Assembly (NCBI GenBank): GCA_902524865.1
Contig: CABZEV010000006.1
Span: 1 to 38,410 of the forward strand
Length of the DNA: 38,410 bases
Source of the DNA: an uncultured Pelagibacteraceae bacterium
GTDB taxonomy: Bacteria > Pseudomonadota > Alphaproteobacteria > Pelagibacterales > Pelagibacteraceae
Direction: 5' to 3'
Positions within the stretch are counted from its first letter, which is position 1. The number at the start of each line of letters is the position of its first letter. The translations under genes were made by a program, and so were the position numbers. Shown here piece by piece: positions 15,006-25,192 of the stretch. Under the pieces are notes generated by a model. The model had not been told where the DNA came from, did not search any database, and worked only from the letters and a program-made list of their open reading frames with translations.

Positions 15006-15913
15006 ATTATTTTATCAATCAAAAACAGAACAAAAACTAAGAATAAATATAATATGGAATATCCAAAGATAGCTTTTGCTTTCTTAGAATTAAATCTATT
15101 TTTTTTATAATCCAACAATTCATAACACAAAAAATTGTAATAGAAAGTTAATAGCAATGATGAAATTAAAAATGTTAAGCCCACAAAGTTGATTAGATAT
15201 GGAAAAATAATTACCGGTATCATCAATAAAGAATAAATGAATATATTGATTTTGGTACTTTCTATTCCATTGGTTATTGGTAGCATTGGTATTTTGGCTT
15301 TTTTGTAATCATCGGACTTGTATAAACTAAGTGCCCAAAAATGAGAAGGCGTCCAAAAAAATATTATTAAAAAAAATGTTAATGGTTCAAGCGATATAGA
15401 GCCTGTAGCAATAGTCCATCCTATAACGGGAGGAAAAGCACCAGCTGCCCCACCAATAACTATATTTTGTGGAGTTCTTCTTTTTAACCAAATTGTATAA
15501 ATAAATACATAAAACAGTATTGTTAATAATAATATTGCTGCAGAAACTCTATTTGTAAAATAATCTAAAGCTACAACCGAAACAATTGATAATGTAACAC
15601 CAAAAATCAAAGCTTGATTTCTATTAACTTTCCCTGCTGGGATTGGTCTTAAACAGGTTCTGGTCATTAAAGCATCAAGATCAGACTCATACCACATATT
15701 TAAAGCACCAGCTGCTCCGGCACCTAGTGAAACGAGAAGAATACCAATAATTGCATCTTTAGTTGAAACAATATTGGGTGCTGTTAATAAACCCACAGCA
15801 CAAGTAAAAATAACCAAAGACATAACTCTTGGCTTCATCAACTTAAATAATTCTGAAAGATTAAATAAATCCTCCTGGCTTAAGCTTCTTTTTTTTAGCC
15901 TTAAATTATCCAT
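15002..15913 (-). CDS. ctaB: Protoheme IX farnesyltransferase (heme O synthase)
   Basis: CtaB attaches a farnesyl group to heme b to make heme O, the precursor of heme A for the aa3 oxidase. The 303-aa product is a UbiA-superfamily membrane prenyltransferase with about eight or nine helices. It has the first Asp motif NMWYESDLDALMTRT (N-x3-D-x2-D-x3-R type), the RPIPAGKV turn, and KRRTPQNIVIGGAAGAFPP. It is 23 bp after coxA and overlaps the coxF-like gene by 4 nt. The context in the oxidase operon separates it from ubiA, which is also in this window (22590-23453). Confidence 0.97.
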   Translation of the reverse strand: MDNLRLKKRSLSQEDLFNLSELFKLMKPRVMSLVIFTCAVGLLTAPNIVSTKDAIIGILLVSLGAGAAGALNMWYESDLDALMTRTCLRPIPAGKVNRNQALIFGVTLSIVSVVALDYFTNRVSAAILLLTILFYVFIYTIWLKRRTPQNIVIGGAAGAFPPVIGWTIATGSISLEPLTFFLIIFFWTPSHFWALSLYKSDDYKKAKIPMLPITNGIESTKINIFIYSLLMIPVIIFPYLINFVGLTFLISSLLLTFYYNFLCYELLDYKKNRFNSKKAKAIFGYSILYLFLVFVLFLIDKII

Positions 15914-15936
15914 CAGTTATTATTGCTCTTATTTAA

Positions 15937-17571
<1,635 letters not shown>

Positions 17572-18384
17572 TTATTTACTCACTAATTTAAGTTGATCAT
17601 TTTCAATTACTTCTTTTGCAAATTTCACTCGAGCCTCAGATAACCAATCTTGATAGTCATCCTCGCTAACTACTTTGACTGCAATAGGCATAAAAGCATG
17701 TTTTATACCACAAAGTTCTGAACATTGGCCATAATAAGTGCCGACTTTTTCAGCTTTAAACCATGTTTCATTAATTCTTCCGGGCACCGCATCTCTCTTT
17801 ACTCCAAATGAAGGTAAAGCCCATGCATGTAAGACATCGTTAGCAGTAATTAAAACTTTTACTACTTTTCCAACTGGAACAACAACTTCATTGTCAACAG
17901 CTAGTAATCTTGGTTGGTCAGCTTTTAAATCTTTTTCTTCTATCATATAGGCTTCAAATTCTAAATTTTCATCAGGATATTCATAGCCCCAGTACCATTG
18001 ATAGCCTATGGCTTTAATTGTTAAATCTGCTTTTGGTATTGTATCTTGTTTATATAAAATCTTGAATGACGGTACAGCCATAACAATCAAAATTAAACAT
18101 GGAATTAAAGTCCATAAAACTTCAACAGTCACGTTGTGAGTTCTTTTTGAGGGATTGGGATTTGCTGAGGCTCTAAATCTTATACAAGCGTATAGCATTA
18201 AAAATAAAACAAATACACTTATCGCAATTATTATTGGTAATAGCAGATTATTATGAAATGCCACAATATCTCTCATGGACTCGGATGCTGGTTTTTGAAA
18301 ACCTAATTGCCACTCAACTGGTTGTTTTGCAAAAGCATTATGACATATAAAAATACTTGAAAATATAAATATAATTTTTTTCAT
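17572..18384 (-). CDS. coxB: Cytochrome c oxidase subunit II (CuA)
   Basis: Subunit II accepts electrons from cytochrome c at its dinuclear CuA centre and passes them to subunit I. The 270-aa product has a signal peptide (residues 1-19, ending NAFA), then two membrane helices (about 46-68 and 90-106), then a periplasmic cupredoxin domain. CuA ligands are complete: H186 (NDVLHAWALPS) and C221, E223, C225, H229 and M232 in YGQCSELCGIKHAFMP. It is the first oxidase gene. The 60-bp gap to rsmE upstream could hold the operon promoter, but no clear -35/-10 pair stands out. Confidence 0.98.
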   Translation of the reverse strand: MKKIIFIFSSIFICHNAFAKQPVEWQLGFQKPASESMRDIVAFHNNLLLPIIIAISVFVLFLMLYACIRFRASANPNPSKRTHNVTVEVLWTLIPCLILIVMAVPSFKILYKQDTIPKADLTIKAIGYQWYWGYEYPDENLEFEAYMIEEKDLKADQPRLLAVDNEVVVPVGKVVKVLITANDVLHAWALPSFGVKRDAVPGRINETWFKAEKVGTYYGQCSELCGIKHAFMPIAVKVVSEDDYQDWLSEARVKFAKEVIENDQLKLVSK

Positions 18385-18444
18385 TTTTAATAGCTATATA
18401 AAGCTCTTTTATAAAAATTACACTTTAGTTTTCGCGACAATTTA

Positions 18445-19146
18445 TCAATTAATCACGTAATTTATAATCGAAATTGCAGATATCACTGCGGTTTCTGATC
18501 GCAAAATGTTATCATTGATTTTGAGAGCTTGAACTCCTTTAAAAGAGAGAATCTCCTGCCTTTCATGTTCTGAAAAATCTCCTTCAGGGCCTATAATGAT
18601 ACAAATAGGTTCATCTGAAAACTTTGTTTTTTCAATTTTTTTTTTGTCTGAATTTAAATCTGTAAAAATTAAATTCATTGAATTGGAATTTAAAAAACTT
18701 TTTAAATTTTGTGATTGCTCGATGGCTGGGACACTAATCCGATTTGATTGTTCACATGCTTCTATAACTATTTTTTCTAATCGGTCTTTATTGATTTTTC
18801 TCACAATGGTTCGGTCAAAAATTATCGGTAAGAATTTTGAAACACCTAATTCAGTTGCTTTTTGAATCATAAAGTTTTGGTAATTTGATTTAATTGGAGA
18901 AAAAGCTAACCATATTTCTTGGATGTTTTCTTTTTGTCTTAACTGTTTGGTTGATTTAAATTCGACAAAATCTTTTGAAATATTAAGAATTTTTGCTTCC
19001 CACTCACCAGTTTTATTAAATAAAGAAAAAATATCATTTTTTCTTAGTCTCATTACTTTAGTCAAATAATGAGATTGGGATTTGTCTAATTTATCAATCA
19101 TATTTTTTGATAATGTATTCGAAAAAAATAATCTAATATTACTCAT
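18445..19146 (-). CDS. rsmE: 16S rRNA m3U1498 methyltransferase
   Basis: RsmE methylates N3 of U1498 in the 16S rRNA decoding region. The 233-aa product has the N-terminal PUA-like domain (HYLTKVMRLRKND) and the C-terminal SPOUT trefoil-knot signatures FLPIIFDRTIV, IIIGPEGDFSEHE and the ending NILRSETAVISAISIINY. The length is normal. It is transcribed away from the HAD gene that starts only 17 bp upstream, so the divergent promoters must reach into coding sequence. It may be co-transcribed with coxB downstream. Confidence 0.95.
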   Translation of the reverse strand: MSNIRLFFSNTLSKNMIDKLDKSQSHYLTKVMRLRKNDIFSLFNKTGEWEAKILNISKDFVEFKSTKQLRQKENIQEIWLAFSPIKSNYQNFMIQKATELGVSKFLPIIFDRTIVRKINKDRLEKIVIEACEQSNRISVPAIEQSQNLKSFLNSNSMNLIFTDLNSDKKKIEKTKFSDEPICIIIGPEGDFSEHERQEILSFKGVQALKINDNILRSETAVISAISIINYVIN

Positions 19147-19163
19147 ATATGTTAAATTAATTT

Positions 19164-19826
19164 ATGAAAAATATTAAAGCAATAATTTTTGATGCTTACG
19201 GAACATTGTTTGATGTCAATTCAGCTGCAGAAAAATGCAAAGATAAAATTGGAGATAAATGGGAGAGATTTGCAAATTTTTGGAGGACCACTCAATTAGA
19301 ATATACTTGGCTTAGAAGTTTAATGGGTAGACACAAAGATTTTTGGCAAGTTACAGAAGATAGTTTAGATAAATCAATGAAAGCTTTCAAAATTGATCCT
19401 TCAATGAGAAATGAACTATTAAATTTATATAAAGTGCTATCACCTTTTAAAGAGGTTCCCGAAACTTTGAAAACCTTAAAAGAAAAAAAATTTAAATTAG
19501 CTATTTTATCAAATGGTACTCCATCACTATTAGATGAATTAGTTAAAAGTAATCACTTAGACAATTTATTTGATGATATATTTTCTATAGAACAAGTTGG
19601 TGTATTTAAACCAAGTTTTAAAGTTTATGATATGCCTGTTAAAAAATATAATATAAGTAAAAGTGAAGTTATATTTTTAAGTGCTAATACTTGGGATGTT
19701 TCAGGTGGTGGAAATTATGGTTACCAATCTATTTGGGTAAATCGAAATAATAACATTTTTGATAACTTAGATTTCAAACCTAAATATCAAATTACAGATC
19801 TCAATAAATTAACTCAATTAGTTTAA
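19164..19826 (+). CDS. Haloacid dehalogenase, type II (HAD superfamily)
   Basis: The 220-aa product has the four HAD motifs: nucleophile D10 in IIFDAYGTLFDVNSAA, the serine motif LAILSNGTPSLL, the lysine in VGVFKPSFKVYDMP, and SANTWDVSGGGNYGYQSIWVNR. The last motif, together with the W-R-x-T-Q-L-E-Y-T-W-L segment, is specific for L-2-haloacid dehalogenases, which replace the halogen of 2-haloacids with hydroxyl. In marine bacteria the true substrate could be another small 2-substituted acid. The gene stands alone, divergent from rsmE, with a 97-bp gap after it. Confidence 0.88.
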   Translation: MKNIKAIIFDAYGTLFDVNSAAEKCKDKIGDKWERFANFWRTTQLEYTWLRSLMGRHKDFWQVTEDSLDKSMKAFKIDPSMRNELLNLYKVLSPFKEVPETLKTLKEKKFKLAILSNGTPSLLDELVKSNHLDNLFDDIFSIEQVGVFKPSFKVYDMPVKKYNISKSEVIFLSANTWDVSGGGNYGYQSIWVNRNNNIFDNLDFKPKYQITDLNKLTQLV

Positions 19827-19923
19827 TACTTGGATAATTAAGACCTCAAGTAACAAAATATTTTTTTTTGTGCTTGCAAACACGGGTCTAATCCGCCATT
19901 GTAATCACAAAGATTAATATAAC

Positions 19924-20292
19924 ATGACTAAAGTATTAGATTTATTTGGAAGAGTATTAATTTCTGCGTTGTTTTTTTTAAATGGAATTTTTAAAATAAA
20001 TAATTATGAGGGAAACATAGGTTGGATGGAAAGTTTTGGTTTGCCTGGTATTTTAATTATACCTGCAATTGCTCTTGAAATAATTGGACCCATTCTCATA
20101 GTAATTGGATATCAAACTAGAATTGCAGCTGCAGCTTTAAGTTTATTTTGTTTTGCAACAGCTATTATTTTTCATAATGATTTTGCTGATCAAGTACAGC
20201 TTACTGCTTTTCTTAAAAACATTGCTTTAGCTGGTGGTTTTTTATTCTTAGTAGTTAATGGTGCTAAAGGTTTTTGTTTAGATAAAAAGTGA
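19924..20292 (+). CDS. DoxX family membrane protein
   Basis: The 122-aa product has four hydrophobic helices. It shows the DoxX pattern: FGRVLISALFFLNGIFKI at the N-terminus, then a glycine/proline-rich SFGLPGILIIPAIALEIIGP, then IVIGYQTRIAA and a C-terminal LKNIALAGGFLFLV helix. DoxX-like proteins are membrane proteins with proposed roles in thiosulfate:quinone oxidation, redox stress or quinone interaction; the exact role here is unknown. It is followed 36 bp later by a pirin gene, an association also seen elsewhere, which suggests a redox or quinone-linked unit with the quinone oxidoreductase beyond. Confidence 0.88.
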   Translation: MTKVLDLFGRVLISALFFLNGIFKINNYEGNIGWMESFGLPGILIIPAIALEIIGPILIVIGYQTRIAAAALSLFCFATAIIFHNDFADQVQLTAFLKNIALAGGFLFLVVNGAKGFCLDKK

Positions 20293-20328
20293 TATTGAAA
20301 TTAATAATTAATTCGTTTATTAAAACGG

Positions 20329-21165
20329 ATGAAAAATATTAATGTAAAACAAATCATTGATCCAATCCCAACTTCAGATGGAGCTGGAGTAAAATTAAAA
20401 AGAAGTATTGGAGTTGAACCCAATTACTTTGATCCTTTTTTGATGCTAGACGAATTTGGCTCTGAAAATAGTGATGATTATGTAGCTGGTTTTCCCCCAC
20501 ATCCCCACCGAGGAATTGAAACTGTCACTTACATGCTTGCTGGTGATTTTGAACATAAAGATAGTACAGGCGGTGAAGGTAAAATGACTGCTGGCGATGT
20601 CCAATGGATGAAAACTGGAAGTGGTATTATCCATTCAGAGATGCCTGCAATGAAAGAGGGAAAGCTTCATGGATTTCAATTGTGGATCAATATGCCTGCA
20701 AAATTAAAAATGAGTAAACCTGAATATATTTATATTGATGCAGATAAAATGAGCATACATGAAGATGACAATAAAAAAGTAAAAGTTATAGCTGGTAAGT
20801 TTGAAAAAGCAGAGGGTCCAGTCAAAGGTCACAATGTTGAACCAGTTTATTTTGATGTCGAGTTAAATAAAGATAAGAATTTTAACTATCTTCTCCCATC
20901 TACACACAATAGTTTTATTTATTTAATAGACGGCGAAATAGAAATAGGCGAGAAAAAACATGACGATATAAAAAACAGTGCTTTGATATTACTTACAAGA
21001 GGCGAAATTTTGCAAGTAAAGGCAAAATCAAAAGCAAAATTTTTAGTTATTTCTGGAAAACCTATAAATGAGGAAATTGCAAGAGGTGGTCCTTTTGTAA
21101 TGAATACTAAAGCAGAGATATTGCAGGCCGTTCAAGATTATCATAACGGCACGTTCGTAAAATAA
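20329..21165 (+). CDS. Pirin family protein
   Basis: Pirins are bicupin iron proteins; some bacterial members oxidise flavonoids such as quercetin, others bind regulatory or metabolic enzymes. The 278-aa product has the N-terminal cupin with the metal motif FPPHPHRGIETVTYML and the second half GSGIIHSEMP. Together these supply the three His and one Glu ligands. The C-terminal cupin (HNSFIYLIDGEIEIG) lacks an evident metal site, as in other pirins. The start ATG at 20329 has no strong Shine-Dalgarno site. It is separated by 3 bp from the quinone oxidoreductase gene, so the two are almost certainly co-transcribed. Confidence 0.93.
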   Translation: MKNINVKQIIDPIPTSDGAGVKLKRSIGVEPNYFDPFLMLDEFGSENSDDYVAGFPPHPHRGIETVTYMLAGDFEHKDSTGGEGKMTAGDVQWMKTGSGIIHSEMPAMKEGKLHGFQLWINMPAKLKMSKPEYIYIDADKMSIHEDDNKKVKVIAGKFEKAEGPVKGHNVEPVYFDVELNKDKNFNYLLPSTHNSFIYLIDGEIEIGEKKHDDIKNSALILLTRGEILQVKAKSKAKFLVISGKPINEEIARGGPFVMNTKAEILQAVQDYHNGTFVK

Positions 21166-21168
21166 AAA

Positions 21169-22146
21169 ATGAAATCGGTACAAATAGAGAGATTTGGTGG
21201 ACCTGAAGTTTTAGTTATTAAAGATATAAACATTGAAAAACCAGGTCCAAAAGAAGTCTTAGTAAAAAATAAATCAATAGGTCTTAATTTCATTGATGTG
21301 TATCACCGGACAGGTCTCTACCCTATTCCATTACCCAGCGGTATTGGCCTTGAAGCAAGTGGTGTTATTGAAGAAATAGGATCTGAAGTAAAATTGTTTA
21401 AAGTTGGCGATAGAGTTACGCATGCATCAATGCCAATTGGAGCATATTCAGAAAAACAAATTATGCCCGAAGAAAAATTAATTTCTGTTCCAGATGGTAT
21501 TTCTGATGAGGTGGCATCTTGTATAACATTAAAAGGAATTACTGCGGAATATCTATTGCACAGAGCTTATCCATTAAAAAAAGGTGACAAAGTGCTTTAT
21601 CATGCAGCAGCTGGAGCTCTTGGTCAAATCTTGTGTCCTTGGGCTAATTCTTTAGGTGCGGAAGTAATTGGAACAGTTGGTTCAAAAGCTAAGGAAGAAA
21701 TTGCCAAAAAAAATGGCTGTCACCATGTAATTAATTACTCTGAAAAAAATTTCTCAGAAGAAGTTGAAAAAATTGCAGGAAAAAATGGTATTGATGTTGT
21801 TTATGATGGTGTTGGAATAAAAACATTTAAAGGCTCAATTGAAACATTAAAAGTAAGAGGAATGATGGTAGCATTTGGAAATGCATCTGGGTACGTTGAT
21901 ACTATTGATGTAAAAAAAGACATTAATGCTAAAGGATTATTTTTTACTCGACCATCCATCGCACATTATACTATTAATAGAGAGGAATTAGTTAAGTCGG
22001 CAAAAAAAGTTTTTGATGCAATTTTATCTAACAAATTTAAAGTAGAAATTTCAAAAAAATACTCTTTAATAGATGCTGCTCAAGCTCATAAAGATTTAGA
22101 GGCAAGATTATTAACGGGTCCAGCAGTAATTATTCCTTATATTTAA
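21169..22146 (+). CDS. qor: NADPH:quinone oxidoreductase, zinc-independent MDR family
   Basis: The 325-aa product belongs to the medium-chain dehydrogenase family without the catalytic zinc. It shows the quinone oxidoreductase signature NFIDVYHRTGLYPIPLPSG (about residues 42-60), GLEASGVIEEIG, and a Rossmann nucleotide-binding segment LYHAAAGALGQILCPWA followed by VIGTVGSKAKEEIAKKNG, which fits NADPH. It reduces quinones or enones by hydride transfer. It follows the pirin gene in the same transcript. Its 3' end overlaps the convergent DUF2721 gene by 17 bp. Confidence 0.93.
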   Translation: MKSVQIERFGGPEVLVIKDINIEKPGPKEVLVKNKSIGLNFIDVYHRTGLYPIPLPSGIGLEASGVIEEIGSEVKLFKVGDRVTHASMPIGAYSEKQIMPEEKLISVPDGISDEVASCITLKGITAEYLLHRAYPLKKGDKVLYHAAAGALGQILCPWANSLGAEVIGTVGSKAKEEIAKKNGCHHVINYSEKNFSEEVEKIAGKNGIDVVYDGVGIKTFKGSIETLKVRGMMVAFGNASGYVDTIDVKKDINAKGLFFTRPSIAHYTINREELVKSAKKVFDAILSNKFKVEISKKYSLIDAAQAHKDLEARLLTGPAVIIPYI

Positions 22147-22558
22147 TATCCATGTCAGAAAGATGAAGTCTAAGAGCCTTAGTTGAGATCTGAATTTCAA
22201 TAATAAAAAATATAATTGAGATCATCATTGATAGACAACATGATCCAAAAATTATTCTTGCAATAAAAAGTTCCTGTAAATAAAGACCGAAAACAGTTAG
22301 CATGTTGAACAAAAATCCAAAAGCAGCAAATAAAATACTTAATTTTAAAACACCAATTCTTTTCTCTAAATTTATCAATTGGTCTTTCCATTCAGGTGGG
22401 GTGTGTTTTTCAAATACGTACTCATCATGTATTTTTCTTATTAAAGAACTCAAAGTATGAAACCTATTAGAATACACTCCCATTATCAGTGGGATTGCAG
22501 GAAACATCAATGCGGTAACAGTGTAATCTATATTCATGCGAATCAATTTGATTATCAA
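22130..22558 (-). CDS. DUF2721 family membrane protein
   Basis: This 142-aa protein of unknown function has three hydrophobic helices (about residues 10-28, 70-92 and 97-123). The N-terminal region FPAIPLIMGVYSNRFHTLSSLIRKIHDEY matches the DUF2721 pattern, an arginine-bearing helix after the first membrane segment (motif split here only by the line of reading). The gene is single, on the strand opposite to its neighbours, and overlaps the qor 3' end tail to tail by 17 bp. It is divergent from ubiA, 31 bp away. Function is not known. Confidence 0.8.
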   Translation of the reverse strand: MIIKLIRMNIDYTVTALMFPAIPLIMGVYSNRFHTLSSLIRKIHDEYVFEKHTPPEWKDQLINLEKRIGVLKLSILFAAFGFLFNMLTVFGLYLQELFIARIIFGSCCLSMMISIIFFIIEIQISTKALRLHLSDMDIKYKE

Positions 22559-22589
22559 TCTTGGCTTTGTTATTTACAAGTAAAATTTT

Positions 22590-23453
22590 ATGGACCAATT
22601 AAATTTATTTATTGAGCTTACAAGGTTGAAGAAACCAATCGGTTACATGTTACTATTTTGGCCATGCGCTTGGGGATTAACTTTGATTTACGATTTTTCT
22701 AATAATCTTCAAATTTATTTCAATTATCTCTTACTTTTTTTTCTTGGTTCAGTTTTAATGAGATCTGCAGGATGTATAGTTAATGATATTTTAGACAGAA
22801 AATTTGATCAAAGAGTTGATAGAACTCAAGATAGACCGATAGCTTCAGGAAAAATTACTATTAGAATTGGATTACTATATGTATTAATCTTGTGCTCACT
22901 TGCATTTTTAGTTCTGATAAATTTTAATTATTTTACAATTATCATTGCCTTAGCATCTATGCCTTTAGCTTTCACATATCCTTTAATGAAAAGATTTACA
23001 TATTGGCCACAACTTTTTTTAGGAATTACATTCAATTATGGATTAATACTTGGTTGGACTTCCATATCAGAACAAATAAGCCTTACACCGCTGATTTTTT
23101 ACATTGGAGCCATATTTTGGACACTAGGATATGACACGGTGTACGGATTCCAGGATATTAAAGATGATGAAATTATAGGAGTGAAATCAACTTCAATAAA
23201 GTTTAAAGGAACAGCAAAAATTTTTTTAATAGTATGTTATTTGTCATTAGTATCTTCACTTACTATTGGAGGATTAATAATGAATTTTAGTCTTGTATAT
23301 TTTTTATTTATTTTAATTCCAATAATACACTTATTTTATCAAATAAATAATTTTAACTCAAAAAATCCTACTTCATGTTTAAAGGTTTTTAAAAGCAATA
23401 ATAATCTGGGTATTATTATATTTTTTAACATTTTAATTGGAAAGTTATTCTAA
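22590..23453 (+). CDS. ubiA: 4-hydroxybenzoate polyprenyltransferase
   Basis: UbiA attaches the polyprenyl tail to 4-hydroxybenzoate in ubiquinone synthesis, at the inner membrane. The 287-aa product has about eight or nine helices. It has both Asp-rich sites: GCIVNDILDRKFDQRVDRT (about residues 61-79, N-D-x2-D-x3-D type) and DTVYGFQDIKDDEIIG (about 182-197). The N-terminal LKKPIGYMLLFWPCAWGL is a hallmark of UbiA. It starts the + strand run that continues into LPS genes, with msbA 2 bp downstream. CtaB is a paralogue elsewhere in this window. Confidence 0.96.
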   Translation: MDQLNLFIELTRLKKPIGYMLLFWPCAWGLTLIYDFSNNLQIYFNYLLLFFLGSVLMRSAGCIVNDILDRKFDQRVDRTQDRPIASGKITIRIGLLYVLILCSLAFLVLINFNYFTIIIALASMPLAFTYPLMKRFTYWPQLFLGITFNYGLILGWTSISEQISLTPLIFYIGAIFWTLGYDTVYGFQDIKDDEIIGVKSTSIKFKGTAKIFLIVCYLSLVSSLTIGGLIMNFSLVYFLFILIPIIHLFYQINNFNSKNPTSCLKVFKSNNNLGIIIFFNILIGKLF

Positions 23454-23455
23454 TA

Positions 23456-25192
23456 ATGAACAAGACAAAAATTCTTAAAAGACTTTATAAAGATTATACA
23501 AAAAAATATTTAAAACAAATTTTTTTGGCAATATTTTTTTCGTTGTTAGTGGCAGGAAGCACTTCAGCAATCGCTTGGCTCTTAGACCCAGCGATTGATA
23601 AAATCTTTATTCAAAAAGACCAATCATTATTAATTTTAATACCTATGCTAATAATCTTAGCATTTACAACTAAAGGTGTATCACTTTATTTGGCTAAAGT
23701 GATGATGATCAACGTTGCAGAAGAAATAAAAAAAAAACTACAGATAGATATGTTGGATACTTTAATTAATGCAGACACTCAATCCATAGATGAAAAGCAC
23801 TCAGGTAAATTTATTTCCAATTTAACTTACGATGTTATTCATATAACAAATTTATTAAGTAATGGAATTCTTAATCTCTTTAAGGATAGTTTAACTTTGA
23901 TAGGTCTATTAACTGTCATGTTTTTACAAAATTGGAAGCTTTCATTAATTGCAATAATATTGATTCCAATAGCTAGCACAGCTGCAAGATCACTTGGTAA
24001 AAGAATGGGTAAAGTTACAACTCAAGCTCAAGAAAAGTCAGGTTTCTTAACAAGGTACCTGGTTGAGCTTTTTAAAAATCACAAATTAACTAAAATTTTT
24101 CAAAAAGAAAAATATGAAACTAATAGAGCTAATGATTATTTAGATCAGCTAAAAGAAAAAAATAAAAAAATTGGAGTCGTAGTCGTAAGAATATCTCCAA
24201 TCATGGAGATTCTTACTGGATTTATGATAGCAATTTTAATCTTCTACTCAGGGAAGTTAATTGCCAGTAATGAGCTGAGTGTAAACAATTTCTTTTCATT
24301 TCTTGCAGCAATGATGCTCGCATATCAACCAGTTAGATCTCTTTCGACTTTGAATATCATAGTCAATCAAGGTCTATCTGCGGCTAGAAGAATTTTACCA
24401 GTAGTTGATACAAAAAACGTTATAAGAAATAAGGAAAATGCTAAAGAAATTAACATCGAAAATGCAAACATTAAATTTAAAGACGTATTATTTAGATATA
24501 AAAATTCTGACGGCGATGTTTTAAAAGAAATTAATTTAGATTTTGAAGGAGGAAAAATGACTTCACTAGTTGGTCATAGTGGCTCAGGTAAATCTACTAT
24601 TTTAAGTTTAATTCCAAGATTTTACGATTGTAAATCTGGTGATATTTCAATAGATAATCAATCAATTTATGATGTAACATTACATTCTTTGAGAAAGAAT
24701 ATTTCTTTAGTCAGTCAAGAAACTACTCTTTTTGATGATACAATTAAAAACAATATTAAATACGCTAATCTAGATGCAAGTGATGAGGAAATATTTGAAG
24801 CAGCCAAACTTTCACATTCTGAAGAGTTTATAAAAAATTTACCTGAAAAATATGAAACTTTAATTGGTGAAGATGGCGTTAGATTGTCTGGAGGAGAAAA
24901 ACAAAGAATTTCGATAGCAAGAGCAATGCTAAAAAAAAGTTCAATTATTTTATTGGATGAAGCAACCTCCTCTTTGGACTCAGAAACTGAAACAAAAATA
25001 CAAGATGCTTTAAAAATTTTGACAAAAGATAAAACTACAGTTGTAATTGCTCATAGACTTTCGACTATTTTAAACTCAAATAAAATATTTGTCATTGATT
25101 CGGGAAAAATAATTGATTATGGAAATCATAAAGATTTATTAATTAATTCAAAAATTTATAAAAATTTTCATGATAAGCAATTTCAGAGGTAA
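23456..25192 (+). CDS. msbA: ABC transporter, MsbA-like lipid A/lipid flippase (fused TMD-NBD)
   Basis: The 578-aa half transporter has an N-terminal six-helix ABC exporter domain (about residues 18-300) and a C-terminal ATPase domain. Walker A is GHSGSGKST (373-381), the signature LSGGEKQR (477-484) and Walker B IILLDEATSSLD (497-508), followed by the VVIAHRLST switch histidine. It acts as a homodimer. Placed directly before waaA, lpxK and an acyltransferase, it most likely flips lipid A-core across the inner membrane. Sequence alone cannot exclude other lipid or peptide substrates. The stop overlaps the waaA start (TAATG). Confidence 0.9.
   Translation: MNKTKILKRLYKDYTKKYLKQIFLAIFFSLLVAGSTSAIAWLLDPAIDKIFIQKDQSLLILIPMLIILAFTTKGVSLYLAKVMMINVAEEIKKKLQIDMLDTLINADTQSIDEKHSGKFISNLTYDVIHITNLLSNGILNLFKDSLTLIGLLTVMFLQNWKLSLIAIILIPIASTAARSLGKRMGKVTTQAQEKSGFLTRYLVELFKNHKLTKIFQKEKYETNRANDYLDQLKEKNKKIGVVVVRISPIMEILTGFMIAILIFYSGKLIASNELSVNNFFSFLAAMMLAYQPVRSLSTLNIIVNQGLSAARRILPVVDTKNVIRNKENAKEINIENANIKFKDVLFRYKNSDGDVLKEINLDFEGGKMTSLVGHSGSGKSTILSLIPRFYDCKSGDISIDNQSIYDVTLHSLRKNISLVSQETTLFDDTIKNNIKYANLDASDEEIFEAAKLSHSEEFIKNLPEKYETLIGEDGVRLSGGEKQRISIARAMLKKSSIILLDEATSSLDSETETKIQDALKILTKDKTTVVIAHRLSTILNSNKIFVIDSGKIIDYGNHKDLLINSKIYKNFHDKQFQR

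Noticed and set aside
18385..18444. Promoter for the coxB operon in the gap after rsmE
   Set aside because: TTGTCG is visible on the - strand, but no TATAAT-like box lies at 16-18 nt; not strong enough to list.
19862..19923. Possible tRNA-like segment around CACGGGTCTAATCCGCC
   Set aside because: No T-arm (GTTCRANYC) or matching acceptor stem can be drawn around it.
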